Assembly (NCBI GenBank): GCA_030528145.1
Contig: JAUMZK010000002.1
Location: forward strand, 1 to 64,000
Origin: Actinomycetaceae bacterium
GTDB lineage: Bacteria > Actinomycetota > Actinomycetes > Actinomycetales > Actinomycetaceae
Length of the DNA: 64,000 nucleotides
Reading direction: 5' to 3'
The notes below the pieces were generated by a model, which saw only the letters and a list, made by a program, of their open reading frames with translations, ran no database searches and had not been told where the DNA came from. Below are positions 8,586-18,729 of this stretch, one piece after another; positions within the stretch are counted from its first letter, which is position 1, and the number at the start of each line of letters is the position of its first letter. Both the position numbers and the translations under genes were made by a program.

Positions 8586-11036
8586 ATGGTGGATGGCGTG
8601 GATGCGCTATTTGATGCTTTGATGCCGCGCCCAGCCGGGCCTGATACCGTTTTGCCGACTGGGGTTGGTGGGCAGGAAAATTCCACTGTAGCAGTTCCCG
8701 GTAGACAAGCTGCGTCTTTGGCGGAAATAACGTCGGGACTAAATCCACAACAATTGCAAGCGGTGACACATCAGGGTGGTCCGTTGCTGGTGGTTGCTGG
8801 GGCGGGGTCCGGCAAGACGCGCGTTTTGACCAGGCGTATTGCGTATTTGTTGGCGAGTGGGCGGGCGCGCCCTTCGGAAATTTTGGCAATCACTTTCACT
8901 AACAAGGCGGCTGCGGAAATGCGTGAGCGTGTGTCCGCCCTGGTAGGGTCCGCCGCAGGACGAATGTGGGTGTCTACTTTTCACAGTGCGTGCGTGCGTA
9001 TTTTGCGGCGAGAATACCAGGCCGCGAATTTGCGTTCCACTTTCAGTATTTACGATAGTGCCGACCAGGTGCGCTTGGTTACCATGGTGTGCAAAGAAAA
9101 CGGCATTGACACGAAACGTTTTGCGCCCAAAAGTCTGCTCGCGCATATTTCTGACCTGAAAAACGATCTGATTACCGCGGCAGAATATGTGCCAGCGGGG
9201 GATCCCATCAGTCAAATTGTGGCTAAAATATATTCGCTATACCAGCAGAGATTAAAGCAAGCCAACGCCCTCGATTTTGACGATTTAATTATGCGCACAG
9301 TCGCTTTGTTCGCGGAAAATCGGGATTTGGCTGAGCATTATTACCGGCGTTTTCGCCACGTCCTCATAGACGAATATCAAGACACCAACCATGCTCAATA
9401 CCGTTTGGTACGCGAACTGGTAGGTGTGGGAAAAACTTCTAATCCTGCGGAACTTACGGTGGTGGGGGATTCAGATCAGTCCATTTACGCGTTTCGGGGT
9501 GCCACTATTCGTAATATTGAAGAATTTGAAAAAGATTACCCTGACGCGACCACCGTGTTGTTGGAACAAAATTATCGATCTTCGCAAAACATTTTGCAGG
9601 CAGCAAACGCAGTCATTAGTAAAAATAGTGGGCGGCAACAAAAAAACTTGTGGTCTGATTTAGGGGCGGGAGAAAAGATAGTTTTAGATGCTGCCGAAAG
9701 CGATTACGGGGAAGCTGCTTTTATTATTGAAGAACTGGACCGTCTTGCGGGGCAGGGCAGACCTTGGGGCGATTTCGCGATTTTTTACCGCACCAACGCC
9801 CAATCGCGCGTAATTGAAGACATGCTGATGCGCGACGCCATACCTTACCGCGTGGTAGGGGGTACTAAGTTCTACGAACGCAAAGAAATAAAAGACGCAA
9901 TTGCCTACCTGCGCGTCATATCCAACCCAGATGACACGGTCTCGGTGCGTCGCATTATCAATACGCCCCGGCGCGGTATCGGGGATAAAGCTGAGGGCGC
10001 CTTAGCCAGTTATGCCCACCACAAAGGGATTAGCTTCGGCGCCGCCCTCGACGAAGCCCACGAAATACCAGGGCTGAGTAAACGTGCGGCAAATTCGGTG
10101 CACACCTTTGCGGAAATGATGACGAAAATGCGCGCCTTGGACGGTGCAGGCGAACCTCCCGCCCACCTACTAGATGCGGTGTTGGACGAGTCCGGTTACA
10201 TCGAAGCATTGCAGCGCAGCGAAGACCCCCAAGACGCGTCCCGCCTGGAAAATCTAGCGGAACTACACGCCGTCGCCGCAGAATTTAGTACCGCCGAACC
10301 AGCCGGTACTTTGGCGGACTTCCTGGAACGTGTCTCGCTGGTTGCAGACAGCGACCAGATTCCCGACGCGGACGATAACGGACAAGTCACCTTGATGACC
10401 GTTCACACTGCTAAAGGGCTAGAATTTCCGGTCGTGTTCGTCACCGGCATGGAGGACGGGACATTCCCGCATCAACGTTCGTTAGGAAACGAGGACGAAC
10501 TGAGTGAAGAACGCCGTCTGGCTTACGTGGCTATTACCAGGGCGCGCGAACAGCTGTATTTGACCCGTGCTGGCAGTCGCAACCAGTGGGGCACCACCAT
10601 AGAACTACCGGCCAGCCGCTTCCTTGACGATATTCCCGCCGAAATAACGGATATTCGTCGTGAACTCACCCCCACCCAAATGCTGCGTGGTGGCGGCAAT
10701 TTCGAGGACGGTGGGGGCAGCCACGGTTCCGGCTTAGGTTTTGGCTCCAGCAAGATTGGTGGGGCAGGACTGGGCGCAAGTTTTAGCAATTGGCTGGGGC
10801 AGGCGTCCTCGCCCCGGAAAACCAACCGCATGGGCGTGAGGCAAAGCCGGAAATCGGACAACCCCGTGAGCATTCCCGATTTGAAAGTGGGCGATCGTGT
10901 GCTGCACGACACTTTAGGGTTGGGGACAGTTGTGGGATTGGACGGGAAAGGTGCTTCAACTGTTGCGAAAGTCGACTTTGGGCAGGGCGTGGTAAAAAGA
11001 CTGCTTTTGCGGTATGCGCCACTTGAAAAGCTGTGA
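8586..11036 (+). CDS. pcrA: ATP-dependent DNA helicase PcrA/UvrD
   Basis: Superfamily 1A 3'-5' helicase for nucleotide excision repair, replication-fork processing and removal of RecA filaments. Visible motifs in order: Q motif LNPQQLQAVT (about 50), Walker A AGAGSGKTR (about 71), motif Ia, Walker B DEYQDTN (about 262), motif III GDSDQSIYAFRGA, motif IV LEQNYRSS, motif V VTLMTVHTAKGLEFPVVFV and motif VI EERRLAYVAITRARE. The C-terminus ends in a Tudor-like RNA-polymerase-binding segment (VGDRVLHDTLGLGTVVGL). At 816 residues it is typical of actinobacterial PcrA, and its place before sucCD is the conserved order. Confidence 0.96.
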   Translation: MVDGVDALFDALMPRPAGPDTVLPTGVGGQENSTVAVPGRQAASLAEITSGLNPQQLQAVTHQGGPLLVVAGAGSGKTRVLTRRIAYLLASGRARPSEILAITFTNKAAAEMRERVSALVGSAAGRMWVSTFHSACVRILRREYQAANLRSTFSIYDSADQVRLVTMVCKENGIDTKRFAPKSLLAHISDLKNDLITAAEYVPAGDPISQIVAKIYSLYQQRLKQANALDFDDLIMRTVALFAENRDLAEHYYRRFRHVLIDEYQDTNHAQYRLVRELVGVGKTSNPAELTVVGDSDQSIYAFRGATIRNIEEFEKDYPDATTVLLEQNYRSSQNILQAANAVISKNSGRQQKNLWSDLGAGEKIVLDAAESDYGEAAFIIEELDRLAGQGRPWGDFAIFYRTNAQSRVIEDMLMRDAIPYRVVGGTKFYERKEIKDAIAYLRVISNPDDTVSVRRIINTPRRGIGDKAEGALASYAHHKGISFGAALDEAHEIPGLSKRAANSVHTFAEMMTKMRALDGAGEPPAHLLDAVLDESGYIEALQRSEDPQDASRLENLAELHAVAAEFSTAEPAGTLADFLERVSLVADSDQIPDADDNGQVTLMTVHTAKGLEFPVVFVTGMEDGTFPHQRSLGNEDELSEERRLAYVAITRAREQLYLTRAGSRNQWGTTIELPASRFLDDIPAEITDIRRELTPTQMLRGGGNFEDGGGSHGSGLGFGSSKIGGAGLGASFSNWLGQASSPRKTNRMGVRQSRKSDNPVSIPDLKVGDRVLHDTLGLGTVVGLDGKGASTVAKVDFGQGVVKRLLLRYAPLEKL

Positions 11037-11213
11037 CCATAGCGAATCTATATGAACTGTGGGAATTCAAAACGCAAAAATGCAGAAAATGCATGCGAAA
11101 AAAAGCTGTTCTTTGCGAAAAAATGGCCAGACCATTAAGTGGGTCTTTTGACCTAGAAATCATACGCTCTTAAGTGATGCTAAGTACAGCAAGTCAAGGT
11201 ACGCTGTAACTGG

Positions 11214-11233
11214 TTGTCTCGATATCGAGACAA
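11214..11233. promoter_or_regulatory. Perfect 20-bp palindrome upstream of sucC
   Basis: TTGTCTCGATATCGAGACAA reads identically on both strands. It lies 25 bases before the sucC start, between any promoter and the Shine-Dalgarno site, the place for a repressor operator (MarR- or TetR-family dimers use sites of this size and symmetry). The regulator is unknown. Confidence 0.75.
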
Positions 11234-11258
11234 AGACTTTTGATTGGAAGGAATACGC

Positions 11259-12422
11259 GTGGACCTTTTTGAATACCAGGCTCGCGAACTATTCGCAAAG
11301 CACGGCGTACCCGTACTACCAGGCAAAGTTGCCACCACTGCGGACGCAGCCAGCGCCGCAGCCAGCGCACTGCTCGGCGACCTCGTGGTTGTAAAAGCCC
11401 AGGTGAAAACGGGTGGGCGCGGTAAAGCAGGGGGCGTGAAACTGGCCCGCACTGCTGCTGAAGCTGGTGCTGCGGCAGAAGCAATTTTGGGAATGGACAT
11501 TAAGGGGCACACCGTGCATCGCGTCATGGTTGCCGCGGGCGCTGACATTGACTCCGAATTCTACTTCTCCATTTTGTTGGACCGGTCCAACCGCCGCCAC
11601 CTGGCCATGTGCTCTAAAGAAGGCGGCATGGAAATTGAACAATTAGCCAAAGAACGCCCTGAAGCTTTGGCAAAAGTACCGTTAGGACCAGCTGGCATTG
11701 ACGAGGACGTTGCGCGCGAAATCCTGACCCAAGCTGGGTTTGCTGAGGACGAAGGCGCACCTATCGTTCCCGTCCTCGTGAAATTGTGGGAAGTGTACAA
11801 AGGCGAGGACGCCACTTTAGTAGAGGTAAATCCGCTGGTGCGGACCTCTGCCGGGGAAATAATTGCGCTGGATGGCAAGGTCAGCTTGGACGACAATGCC
11901 CGCTTCCGCCACCCCGAACACGCCGAACTGGTTGACAAGGCGTCCCAAGACCCGTTGGAAGCGGTCGCGAAAGCGAAAGGACTGAACTATGTTCACTTGG
12001 AAGGCGAGGTCGGAATAATCGGCAACGGCGCGGGGTTAGTAATGTCCACCCTGGATGTGGTGGCGTACGCCGGTGAACAATACGGAGTAAAGCCCGCTAA
12101 CTTCCTGGATATCGGTGGGGGCGCGAACGCTCAAGTTATGGCTGACGGACTGGACATTATTTTGGGAGATCCCCAAGTAAAGTCTGTTTTTGTGAACGTT
12201 TTCGGGGGAATTACGGCATGCGACCAAGTGGCTGCTGGCATTGTGGAAGCCCTGAACATTTTGGGCGACGCAGCAACCAAACCGCTGGTGGTACGACTGG
12301 ACGGTAACAATGTTGCGCAAGGTCGCCAAATTTTGCAAGAAGCCGGACACCCACTGGTGACCATGGTTGAAACCATGGACGGTGGGGCCGCCAAAGCCGC
12401 TGAACTAGCTGCCGGAAAGTAG
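11259..12422 (+). CDS. sucC: Succinyl-CoA ligase (ADP-forming) beta subunit
   Basis: Beta subunit of the TCA-cycle enzyme that converts succinyl-CoA and ADP/phosphate to succinate and ATP. The start is GTG 11259 ([19 protein letters not shown]), preceded by GGAAGGA at 11246-11252; this gives 387 residues, the family length. N-terminal ATP-grasp domain to about residue 240, then the ligase/CoA domain with [14 protein letters not shown] and [16 protein letters not shown]. It is 8 bases upstream of sucD. Four copies of GAGGACG or its complement lie within 11703-11811, where GAG and CTC codons replace the gene's usual GAA and CTG. Confidence 0.97.
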   Translation: MDLFEYQARELFAKHGVPVLPGKVATTADAASAAASALLGDLVVVKAQVKTGGRGKAGGVKLARTAAEAGAAAEAILGMDIKGHTVHRVMVAAGADIDSEFYFSILLDRSNRRHLAMCSKEGGMEIEQLAKERPEALAKVPLGPAGIDEDVAREILTQAGFAEDEGAPIVPVLVKLWEVYKGEDATLVEVNPLVRTSAGEIIALDGKVSLDDNARFRHPEHAELVDKASQDPLEAVAKAKGLNYVHLEGEVGIIGNGAGLVMSTLDVVAYAGEQYGVKPANFLDIGGGANAQVMADGLDIILGDPQVKSVFVNVFGGITACDQVAAGIVEALNILGDAATKPLVVRLDGNNVAQGRQILQEAGHPLVTMVETMDGGAAKAAELAAGK

Positions 12423-12430
12423 GAAAACAA

Positions 12431-13357
12431 ATGGCTATTTTTCTTGACGAAAACTCCAAAGTAATTGTCCAAGGTATGACCGGCAGCGAAGGGCAAAAAC
12501 ACACCCGCCGCATGTTAGGGGCGGGCACTAAAGTTGTCGGCGGCGTAAACCCGCGCAAAGCCGGGCAAAGCGTCACCTTCGAAGTGTCCCCACTGGGACC
12601 GGGTGCAACCGACGTTACGGTCGGCAGCGTAGATATTCCCGTGTACGGAACCGTAAAAGAAGCCAAAGAAGCCACGGGGGCAAACGTATCCGTGGTCTTT
12701 GTTCCGCCCGCATTTACCAAGGACGCCGTAATCGAAGCGGTGGACGCCGCCCTCGACCTGGTCGTAGTAATTACCGAAGGTGTACCGGTACAAGACTCCA
12801 CCGAATTTGTAAATTATGCGCTAGAAAAGGGCGTGCGCCTAATCGGACCAAACTGCCCCGGCATTATTTCGCCCGCAAAGTCGAACGTGGGTATTACCCC
12901 CGCAGACATTACCGGACCGGGCAAAATTGGGCTGGTGTCCAAATCGGGCACGCTGACCTACCAATTGATGTACGAGCTGCGCGAAATTGGCTTTACCACT
13001 TGCATTGGTATCGGTGGGGACCCGGTTGTGGGTACCACCCACATTGATGCGTTGAAAGCCTTCGAAGCAGACCCCGAAACCGAACTGATAGTCATGATTG
13101 GTGAAATCGGTGGGGATGCCGAAGAACGTGCTGCAGACTTCATCAAAGAAAACGTGACTAAACCCGTGGTCGGGTACGTGGCAGGTTTTACCGCTCCAGA
13201 AGGCAAAACCATGGGACACGCCGGTGCTATCGTATCCGGTTCCTCTGGCACTGCCGCAGCCAAGAAAGCCGCGCTGGAAGCCGTGGGCGTAAAAGTGGGC
13301 AAGACGCCCTCGGAAACCGCCCGCCTGGCTGCCGAAATCCTGGGTGCCATGGCGTAG
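12431..13357 (+). CDS. sucD: Succinyl-CoA ligase alpha subunit
   Basis: Alpha subunit, carrying the CoA-binding Rossmann domain at the N-terminus ([20 protein letters not shown]) and the phospho-histidine in [10 protein letters not shown] (His263) that relays phosphate between succinyl phosphate and ADP. 308 residues, normal length. Follows sucC by 8 bases with a GGAAAACA spacer and is followed by a strong terminator, so sucCD is a two-gene operon under the palindromic operator. Confidence 0.97.
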   Translation: MAIFLDENSKVIVQGMTGSEGQKHTRRMLGAGTKVVGGVNPRKAGQSVTFEVSPLGPGATDVTVGSVDIPVYGTVKEAKEATGANVSVVFVPPAFTKDAVIEAVDAALDLVVVITEGVPVQDSTEFVNYALEKGVRLIGPNCPGIISPAKSNVGITPADITGPGKIGLVSKSGTLTYQLMYELREIGFTTCIGIGGDPVVGTTHIDALKAFEADPETELIVMIGEIGGDAEERAADFIKENVTKPVVGYVAGFTAPEGKTMGHAGAIVSGSSGTAAAKKAALEAVGVKVGKTPSETARLAAEILGAMA

Positions 13358-13383
13358 TTGCGCTGCTTTGGCGTTTCGTTACT

Positions 13384-13412
13384 GTGACCTGCCTGCTGGC
13401 AGGTCACTTTTT
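13384..13412 (+). terminator. sucCD terminator
   Basis: Perfect 10-bp stem GTGACCTGCC / GGCAGGTCAC with a TGCT loop, followed by TTTTT. Confidence 0.9.
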
Positions 13413-13460
13413 GGCATTCATCGGCGAGGACGGTAGGTACAGCCATGAAGATAAGGCAAC

Positions 13461-15143
13461 ATGGTTTTGATGGGAAGCAAGCCGGTAATCACAATACGCC
13501 TGCCTGAAGGGTGGATAAGGGCGTGCGCGCGCGCATTCTCTCTGGCAATTGGGGTGTGGTTGGTAACTGTCACGTTTGCTGTCACTATTTATTTGGTGGA
13601 AGCCGATTCTCCTTGGCTAGTGGGGAAAAAGTGGGTGGACGCTGCCGCTGTGGGGATAGACTTTTGGGCGCTGTGCCACGGGGGAAGTTTTGCGTTCGCC
13701 GGGGGCAAGCTGAGCCTTATTCCTCTGGGGATGCCGCTGCTGCTGGTCGTCCTCAGCGGTCTGAGCGTACGACACCTGAAATTGAGCGCCGCCCTGTTTT
13801 TCCCAGCCGTATACGCCCTGACCTGCGCGATAGTTGCCGCCATATCGCAAAGCCCCAGTGGGGGCGCAGTATTTTTGGGGGCGCTGATAATAACAGGAGT
13901 GACCACAATACTCACTCAGTGGAACAGTCTGCCCCTGCCCCCGTTGCGGCGGGTTGCCGGAAAAACCGGATTTATTGCGGCAATGTCCATGGTGGGAGTG
14001 GGCGGTATAGCGCTGCTTTTTTCGCTGGCCAGCAATTGGACGAAAGCTACGAACCTATTCCAGCTGTTAGGGGCGGGACGTTTTGGCGGTTTCGCAGTGG
14101 TTATCCTGTGTTTACTGTACCTGCCGAACGCCTGCATCTATGCGTTCGCCTGGGTTTGCGGCAGTGGATTTCATTTGGGCCTAACATTTTCACCGTTCGC
14201 CGCGCCGCATACTCCTACTCCGGCTTTCCCGTTGTTTGGTTTGCTGCCTACTGCTTCACCGGGATGGACCGTGATACTGATACCGGTGGCAGTCGTCCTC
14301 GTAATTGGCATAATTGTGGGGTATAGACGCAACTTGGACGTTGCCAGACAAGGTGCTTTCGCTCTGGAAGCAGGCGTGTGTGCGTGGCTGATACTGGTAA
14401 TGCTCGCCCTCGCGAGTAAAGGCAACCTGGGTGCGGGACGGTTGGTAGGCGTGGGCATTCCAATTCAGACCTTTACATGGGTAACCCTGTTGGAAATCAT
14501 GTGCGCCCTCGCGATCGCCCTCTTCTTCAGCGGCAAGACCGTTTTCGCCCTTGTTCTCAGTTCACTGGGGTTAGCTTTGGCATATCCCACCAAGAAAGTG
14601 GGGATGCTGAAAACTGGAGGTACTGGGGATGCTGGCGGTACGGGTGGTGTTGGGAGTGCTACGGCAGATGACGAGGGCGAAAAAGCAGGTAAGCGCGTTA
14701 CTGGCAGTATTGCTGCGGGCAGGATTACTGGAAGCACTGGTACTGCAGGCGGCACCGGTACGGGCAGTATTTCAAAGATGGCGCGAACGGAAGTAGCAGG
14801 CGGTCCCTTGCCCAGGCATCCTCGGGAACAAGAGGAACTGGCGCCACGCACTGGGGAAGTACAGGCAGTTACCGGCAGCACGAGGACGGCTACTGGGTCT
14901 ATGCGTACGGCTACAGGCAGTATTTACACCAGCACCATTCCGAATACGGGCAGTATTCCCCGTGCGCGCTCTGGGCAGATGCCGATGGGCGTGCAGAAGA
15001 CCCTCGCTGGTGCGGACCCCGACCTTATACCGACCCGTCCTACCTACCAAATTGTTATACCGGAGCTGCCAGAAACGGATGCGATGCCATCTACTCCAGT
15101 CCCGATTGTCCGCCCGAAAATGCCCCGAAAGAAACGAAAATGA
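13461..15143 (+). CDS. DUF6350-type multi-helix membrane protein
   Basis: About ten hydrophobic helices fill residues 20-375; the remaining 185 residues are a cytosolic Thr/Gly/Ser-rich tail with TGS-type repeats (ATGSMRTATGSIYTS and relatives) ending in a basic PKMPRKKRK. A polytopic DUF6350 protein between sucCD and purN is a conserved actinobacterial arrangement; its function is not established. The last four bases overlap purN (ATGA), implying coupled translation. The start at 13461 is the earliest; ATG 13470 (MGSKPV) is a possible alternative. Confidence 0.85.
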   Translation: MVLMGSKPVITIRLPEGWIRACARAFSLAIGVWLVTVTFAVTIYLVEADSPWLVGKKWVDAAAVGIDFWALCHGGSFAFAGGKLSLIPLGMPLLLVVLSGLSVRHLKLSAALFFPAVYALTCAIVAAISQSPSGGAVFLGALIITGVTTILTQWNSLPLPPLRRVAGKTGFIAAMSMVGVGGIALLFSLASNWTKATNLFQLLGAGRFGGFAVVILCLLYLPNACIYAFAWVCGSGFHLGLTFSPFAAPHTPTPAFPLFGLLPTASPGWTVILIPVAVVLVIGIIVGYRRNLDVARQGAFALEAGVCAWLILVMLALASKGNLGAGRLVGVGIPIQTFTWVTLLEIMCALAIALFFSGKTVFALVLSSLGLALAYPTKKVGMLKTGGTGDAGGTGGVGSATADDEGEKAGKRVTGSIAAGRITGSTGTAGGTGTGSISKMARTEVAGGPLPRHPREQEELAPRTGEVQAVTGSTRTATGSMRTATGSIYTSTIPNTGSIPRARSGQMPMGVQKTLAGADPDLIPTRPTYQIVIPELPETDAMPSTPVPIVRPKMPRKKRK

Positions 15144-15742
15144 AGCAAATAGTAGTCCTCATTTCCGGCACTGGGAGCAACCTGAAAGCCCTAATCGATG
15201 CGACTGCAAGCCCTACTTATGGGGTCAGTATTGCCGCAGTTATCAGTGACAAAACGTCAGCACAGGGTTTGGCGTACGCTACTAACGCAGGGATTGAAAC
15301 GACTGTGGTGGCGCCCTCGGACTACGAAAATAAGGCGGAATGGGACCGGGCACTCGCGCGCGCAGTCCGGGCGTACCAACCAGATTTAGTGGTGTGCGCG
15401 GGTTTTATGCGGCTGTTGGGTGAACCGTTTTTGCGCGAATTTGTGGGAAAAGTGGTCAATACGCATCCGGCATTGTTGCCGGCGTTTCCGGGCGCGCACG
15501 CGGTGCGCGACGCGTTGGCGCACGGGGTGAAGCTCAGTGGGGCTACCGTGTTTTTCATTGACGAGGGCATAGACACCGGTGCCATTGTTGCCCAAGTGGC
15601 CGTCCCGGTAGTGGCAGAGGATGACGAAAACACGTTAGGGGAAAGGATTAAGGACGCCGAACGTCGCCAACTGGTGGACGTGGTGGGCAGGTTGGCGCGA
15701 GAAGGGTGGCAAGTGAGCGGGCGGCACGTAACCATCGGATAA
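15140..15742 (+). CDS. purN: Phosphoribosylglycinamide formyltransferase
   Basis: Transfers formyl from 10-formyl-THF to GAR, step 3 of purine synthesis. N-terminal IVVLISGTGSNLKALIDA binds the substrate phosphate; the catalytic Asn-His pair is in NTHPALLPAFPGAHAVRDAL and the catalytic Asp in FFIDEGIDTGAIVAQ. 200 residues, full length. It overlaps the upstream membrane-protein gene by 4 bases and is followed by purH after 172 bases. Confidence 0.96.
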   Translation: MKQIVVLISGTGSNLKALIDATASPTYGVSIAAVISDKTSAQGLAYATNAGIETTVVAPSDYENKAEWDRALARAVRAYQPDLVVCAGFMRLLGEPFLREFVGKVVNTHPALLPAFPGAHAVRDALAHGVKLSGATVFFIDEGIDTGAIVAQVAVPVVAEDDENTLGERIKDAERRQLVDVVGRLAREGWQVSGRHVTIG

Positions 15743-15914
15743 AACGCGGTGTTAGTCCTCGTGAAACCCGAAACGTGACCATAAATTAGAGTTGGCCGCC
15801 GTCGGGGTGGCACCTAAAATGGGAGTGGTCGCAACTGGCGTACAGATGGGGCACCATTGGGGAGTGACCGTTGCATAGTAAGTGTCGCGCGCCTGGGCAC
15901 GTGGAAGGAAAACC

Positions 15915-17612
15915 GTGAATAAGATTCCGTTTCGTCGCGCTCTGATTAGTGTTTACGACAAGACTGGGGTGGAAGAGTTAGCGCAGGCCTTGCACAGCGC
16001 GGGCACGGAGATTGTGTCCACTGGTTCTACGGCTGCGAAGATTGCGGCTGCGGGGGTACCAGTTACTGAAGTTTCACAGCTGACTGGCTTTCCCGAATGC
16101 TTGGATGGTCGCGTGAAGACCTTGCATCCGCGTGTTCATGTCGGCATTTTGGCGGACCGGCGTTTACAAAGCCACGTGGACCAGTTGGAAGAACTGGGCA
16201 TTGAGCCGTTCGACCTGGTGGTATGCAACTTGTATCCGTTTTCCGAAACGGTGGCGACGGGCGCCAGCTTTGACGAATGCGTGGAACAAATTGATATTGG
16301 GGGGCCGTCGATGGTGCGGGCGGCAGCAAAAAACCATGCGTCTGTAACCATAGTGACAGACCCGGACGATTACGAGGAAGTCATTGAAGCGGCACGCGCA
16401 GGCGGGTTCACTGCCTCAGAACGGCGCGAATATGCGGCGGCTGCTTTCGCTTACACGGCAGTCTATGATGCGGCGGTGGCCGACTGGTTTGCTGACGTGG
16501 TTGATAGCGGTTTTGCGGGCGAGGACGCGGCGGCGGGCGTTGGCGCGGGAAGTGACGTGGGCGAGGATGGCGGCGCAGGTAGTGCTTTGCCAAACTGGTT
16601 CATGATTGATGCCGACAAGATTGCTGATCTGCGTTATGGCGAAAATCCACACCAGAAAGCAGCCGTGTATGCAACATTGGATGGCGGCATTGCGGGGGCA
16701 ATGCAACTGGGTGGTAAGGAAATGAGCTACAACAATTACGGGGATGCCGATGCCGCATTGCGGGCGGCGTTCGACCACGAGGAACCGTGTGTAGCAATCA
16801 TTAAGCACGCCAATCCCTGCGGTATCGCGCTGGGGGCGGATATCGCGCAAGCGCACCGGGCAGCACACGCGTGCGACCCGGTGTCTGCATATGGTGGGGT
16901 AATTGCGGCGAACCGTCCTGTTACTTTGCAGATGGCACAACAGGTGAAGCCCATTTTTACGGAAGTTATTTTGGCGCCCGGATACGACGAGGACGCCTTG
17001 GAACTGCTGCGTACAAAGAAGAATTTGCGCATTCTGGTGGTGGAAGCACCAGAACGGGGCGACTTTGAGTTGAAACCTATTAGTGGCGGGATCTTGTTGC
17101 AAGAACGCGACGATATTGACGCGCCGGGCGATGACCCGAAGAACTGGCAACTGGTATCCGGGGATGCGGCTGATGAAGCCACTTTGCGGGATTTACAGTT
17201 TGCGTGGCGGTGCGTGCGTGCGGTGCGTTCTAACGCCATTTTGCTAGCGCACGAGGGTGCCACGGTCGGTGTCGGCATGGGGCAGGTGAACCGCGTGGAT
17301 TCTGCCAAACTTGCGATTGAGCGTGCCAACACGCTGGGTGGGCGAGTGACCGGAGATGCGGCGGCTGACATTGACAGTGCGGGAGGCGCGCGCGCCCAGA
17401 CGATTGCGCAATTGCCTGAACGCGCTCGCGGGGCAGTGGCGGCGTCGGACGCATTCTTCCCGTTTGCGGACGGCTTGCAATTATTGATTGATGCGGGTGT
17501 GCGCGCAGTAGTGCAGCCGGGTGGTTCCATACGCGACGAAGAAGTTATTGAGGCGGCGAAAGCGGCAGGAATAACCATGTACTTGACGGGAGTGCGCCAC
17601 TTTGCCCACTAA
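15915..17612 (+). CDS. purH: Bifunctional AICAR transformylase / IMP cyclohydrolase
   Basis: Catalyses the last two steps of IMP synthesis. I choose GTG 15915 ([23 protein letters not shown]) because GGAAGGAA precedes it at 15902-15910; an earlier in-frame start at 15882 adds residues not expected of the family. Domains: MGS-like IMP cyclohydrolase (1-190) with [27 protein letters not shown], then the AICARFT domain with [20 protein letters not shown] and [11 protein letters not shown] low-complexity Gly/Ala/Asp insertion of about 30 residues (around 200-230) separates them. 565 residues. Confidence 0.96.
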   Translation: MNKIPFRRALISVYDKTGVEELAQALHSAGTEIVSTGSTAAKIAAAGVPVTEVSQLTGFPECLDGRVKTLHPRVHVGILADRRLQSHVDQLEELGIEPFDLVVCNLYPFSETVATGASFDECVEQIDIGGPSMVRAAAKNHASVTIVTDPDDYEEVIEAARAGGFTASERREYAAAAFAYTAVYDAAVADWFADVVDSGFAGEDAAAGVGAGSDVGEDGGAGSALPNWFMIDADKIADLRYGENPHQKAAVYATLDGGIAGAMQLGGKEMSYNNYGDADAALRAAFDHEEPCVAIIKHANPCGIALGADIAQAHRAAHACDPVSAYGGVIAANRPVTLQMAQQVKPIFTEVILAPGYDEDALELLRTKKNLRILVVEAPERGDFELKPISGGILLQERDDIDAPGDDPKNWQLVSGDAADEATLRDLQFAWRCVRAVRSNAILLAHEGATVGVGMGQVNRVDSAKLAIERANTLGGRVTGDAAADIDSAGGARAQTIAQLPERARGAVAASDAFFPFADGLQLLIDAGVRAVVQPGGSIRDEEVIEAAKAAGITMYLTGVRHFAH

Positions 17613-17868
17613 ATTTGGGTTAAAAATGTTAGCGCTTGGTGCTATCACTGCCGCGATTGTGGTGGTTATTGCGTTGAGCGCCAACGGACACGCCGTCCTC
17701 GCTGTGCGCGCCTTGGCGGGGCTTTGCGCGGTGGGGGCACTGTACCGGGCGATGTTCGCCTCCAGCCGTTGGTTTGCCGCAAAAAACCGCGCGTTTGATG
17801 CGCTGTTGTTAAGTGGTTTTGCGGTCATGCTGTTCTGGCTTTCGCCATATGCGGCGCTGAGCATTTGA
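17602..17868 (+). CDS. DUF3017-like small membrane protein
   Basis: An 88-residue protein with three hydrophobic helices (about 9-27, 30-50, 68-86). A small DUF3017 membrane protein directly after purH is typical of actinobacteria; function unknown. The start at TTG 17602 overlaps the purH stop by 11 bases and is preceded by GGGAG at a good distance (17589-17593); ATG 17626 is the alternative. Transcription probably ends at the hairpin at 17968. Confidence 0.7.
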   Translation: MPTKFGLKMLALGAITAAIVVVIALSANGHAVLAVRALAGLCAVGALYRAMFASSRWFAAKNRAFDALLLSGFAVMLFWLSPYAALSI

Positions 17869-17967
17869 AGTTTCGGAACCGGCGGGGGCTGCGGGGGATC
17901 TGCGGGGGCTGGTGCGGCTTGGGGATTAGGTGTAAGCGGTCACCCCAATGTGACGCATTGGCGGCAA

Positions 17968-17993
17968 AAAACCCCGGATCGGAATCCGGGGTT
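17968..17993. terminator. Bidirectional terminator between purH operon and cas operon
   Basis: AAACCCCGGAT / ATCCGGGGTTT stem with a short CGGA loop, A-rich before and T-rich after, in the gap between convergent transcription units. Confidence 0.8.
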
Positions 17994-18027
17994 TCGCATT
18001 CGCTCCATCTGCAGTGACTTTTGTTAC

Positions 18028-18729
18028 CTACAACGTCAGGTGCTTGCGTATTTGTTCCAGCCACTGATCCTTGGGCAGCGCCCGCACCCACACCCGCTGA
18101 TATTTTTGCGTCGAGTCATCCAGGTCTACCAACTGGAGGGGAACCGTCCCTTCAGTGCCGTCCGGGGTGTCGCCCTCGAAATGGTTATCCGCACAGGTAG
18201 GAAGGGTCTGCAGTAACCCGGCGGGACCTTTCCCGAGGACGAAGGGAAACGTTGGTGCAAACGCTTTCTTGCCCAGGTAGTTGGTGAAAACGGGGTTGCG
18301 CAGCGCCTTGTAGATTCGTTCACCTTGGACTGGGTGAGAAATCTCTGCCAAAAAAGTAGCGTGGGCGAGGTAGGTGCGGTTTACGATACTGGTTCCGGCT
18401 CTGGCATCCGGCGTTAATATGCCGTTTTTTGACCATTTTTTTCCGGTGGTAAGGGTCCAGAATCGTTGTTGAAATTCAATATCTTCATTGCGTGGTCCGA
18501 TGGTATGGAAATCATCCACTAAGGTTCCCGCGTTGTCCAACCTGAGAGTAAGGTCCACTTCGTGGATCCATTCTGCCCAGGCGTTGCGGTTAAACCCGCA
18601 CGAGCTGGCAATTAGTCCGCATAGTGCCGAACGCGAAGGAATGCTTTCGGTGTGTACTATATTGCCGCTGACTCGTGCCGTAGCCCACGACTGCAATGGT
18701 GCCGCTAGGCGAATATAGGTACTGGTCAT
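18028..18729 (-). CDS. cas5e: Cas5e (CasD), Cascade backbone subunit
   Basis: Type I-E Cascade subunit that caps the 5' handle of the crRNA. Start ATG 18729 (MTSTYIRLAAPLQSWATARV), overlapping the cas7 stop as ATGA. N-terminal beta strand with PLQSWG-like segment and PSRSALCGLIASSCGFNR match the RAMP-fold Cas5e family; 233 residues is typical. Last gene of the leftward four-gene Cascade operon. The central region includes an RLDNAGTLVDDFHTIG segment, the loop that contacts crRNA in the family. Confidence 0.93.
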   Translation of the reverse strand: MTSTYIRLAAPLQSWATARVSGNIVHTESIPSRSALCGLIASSCGFNRNAWAEWIHEVDLTLRLDNAGTLVDDFHTIGPRNEDIEFQQRFWTLTTGKKWSKNGILTPDARAGTSIVNRTYLAHATFLAEISHPVQGERIYKALRNPVFTNYLGKKAFAPTFPFVLGKGPAGLLQTLPTCADNHFEGDTPDGTEGTVPLQLVDLDDSTQKYQRVWVRALPKDQWLEQIRKHLTL

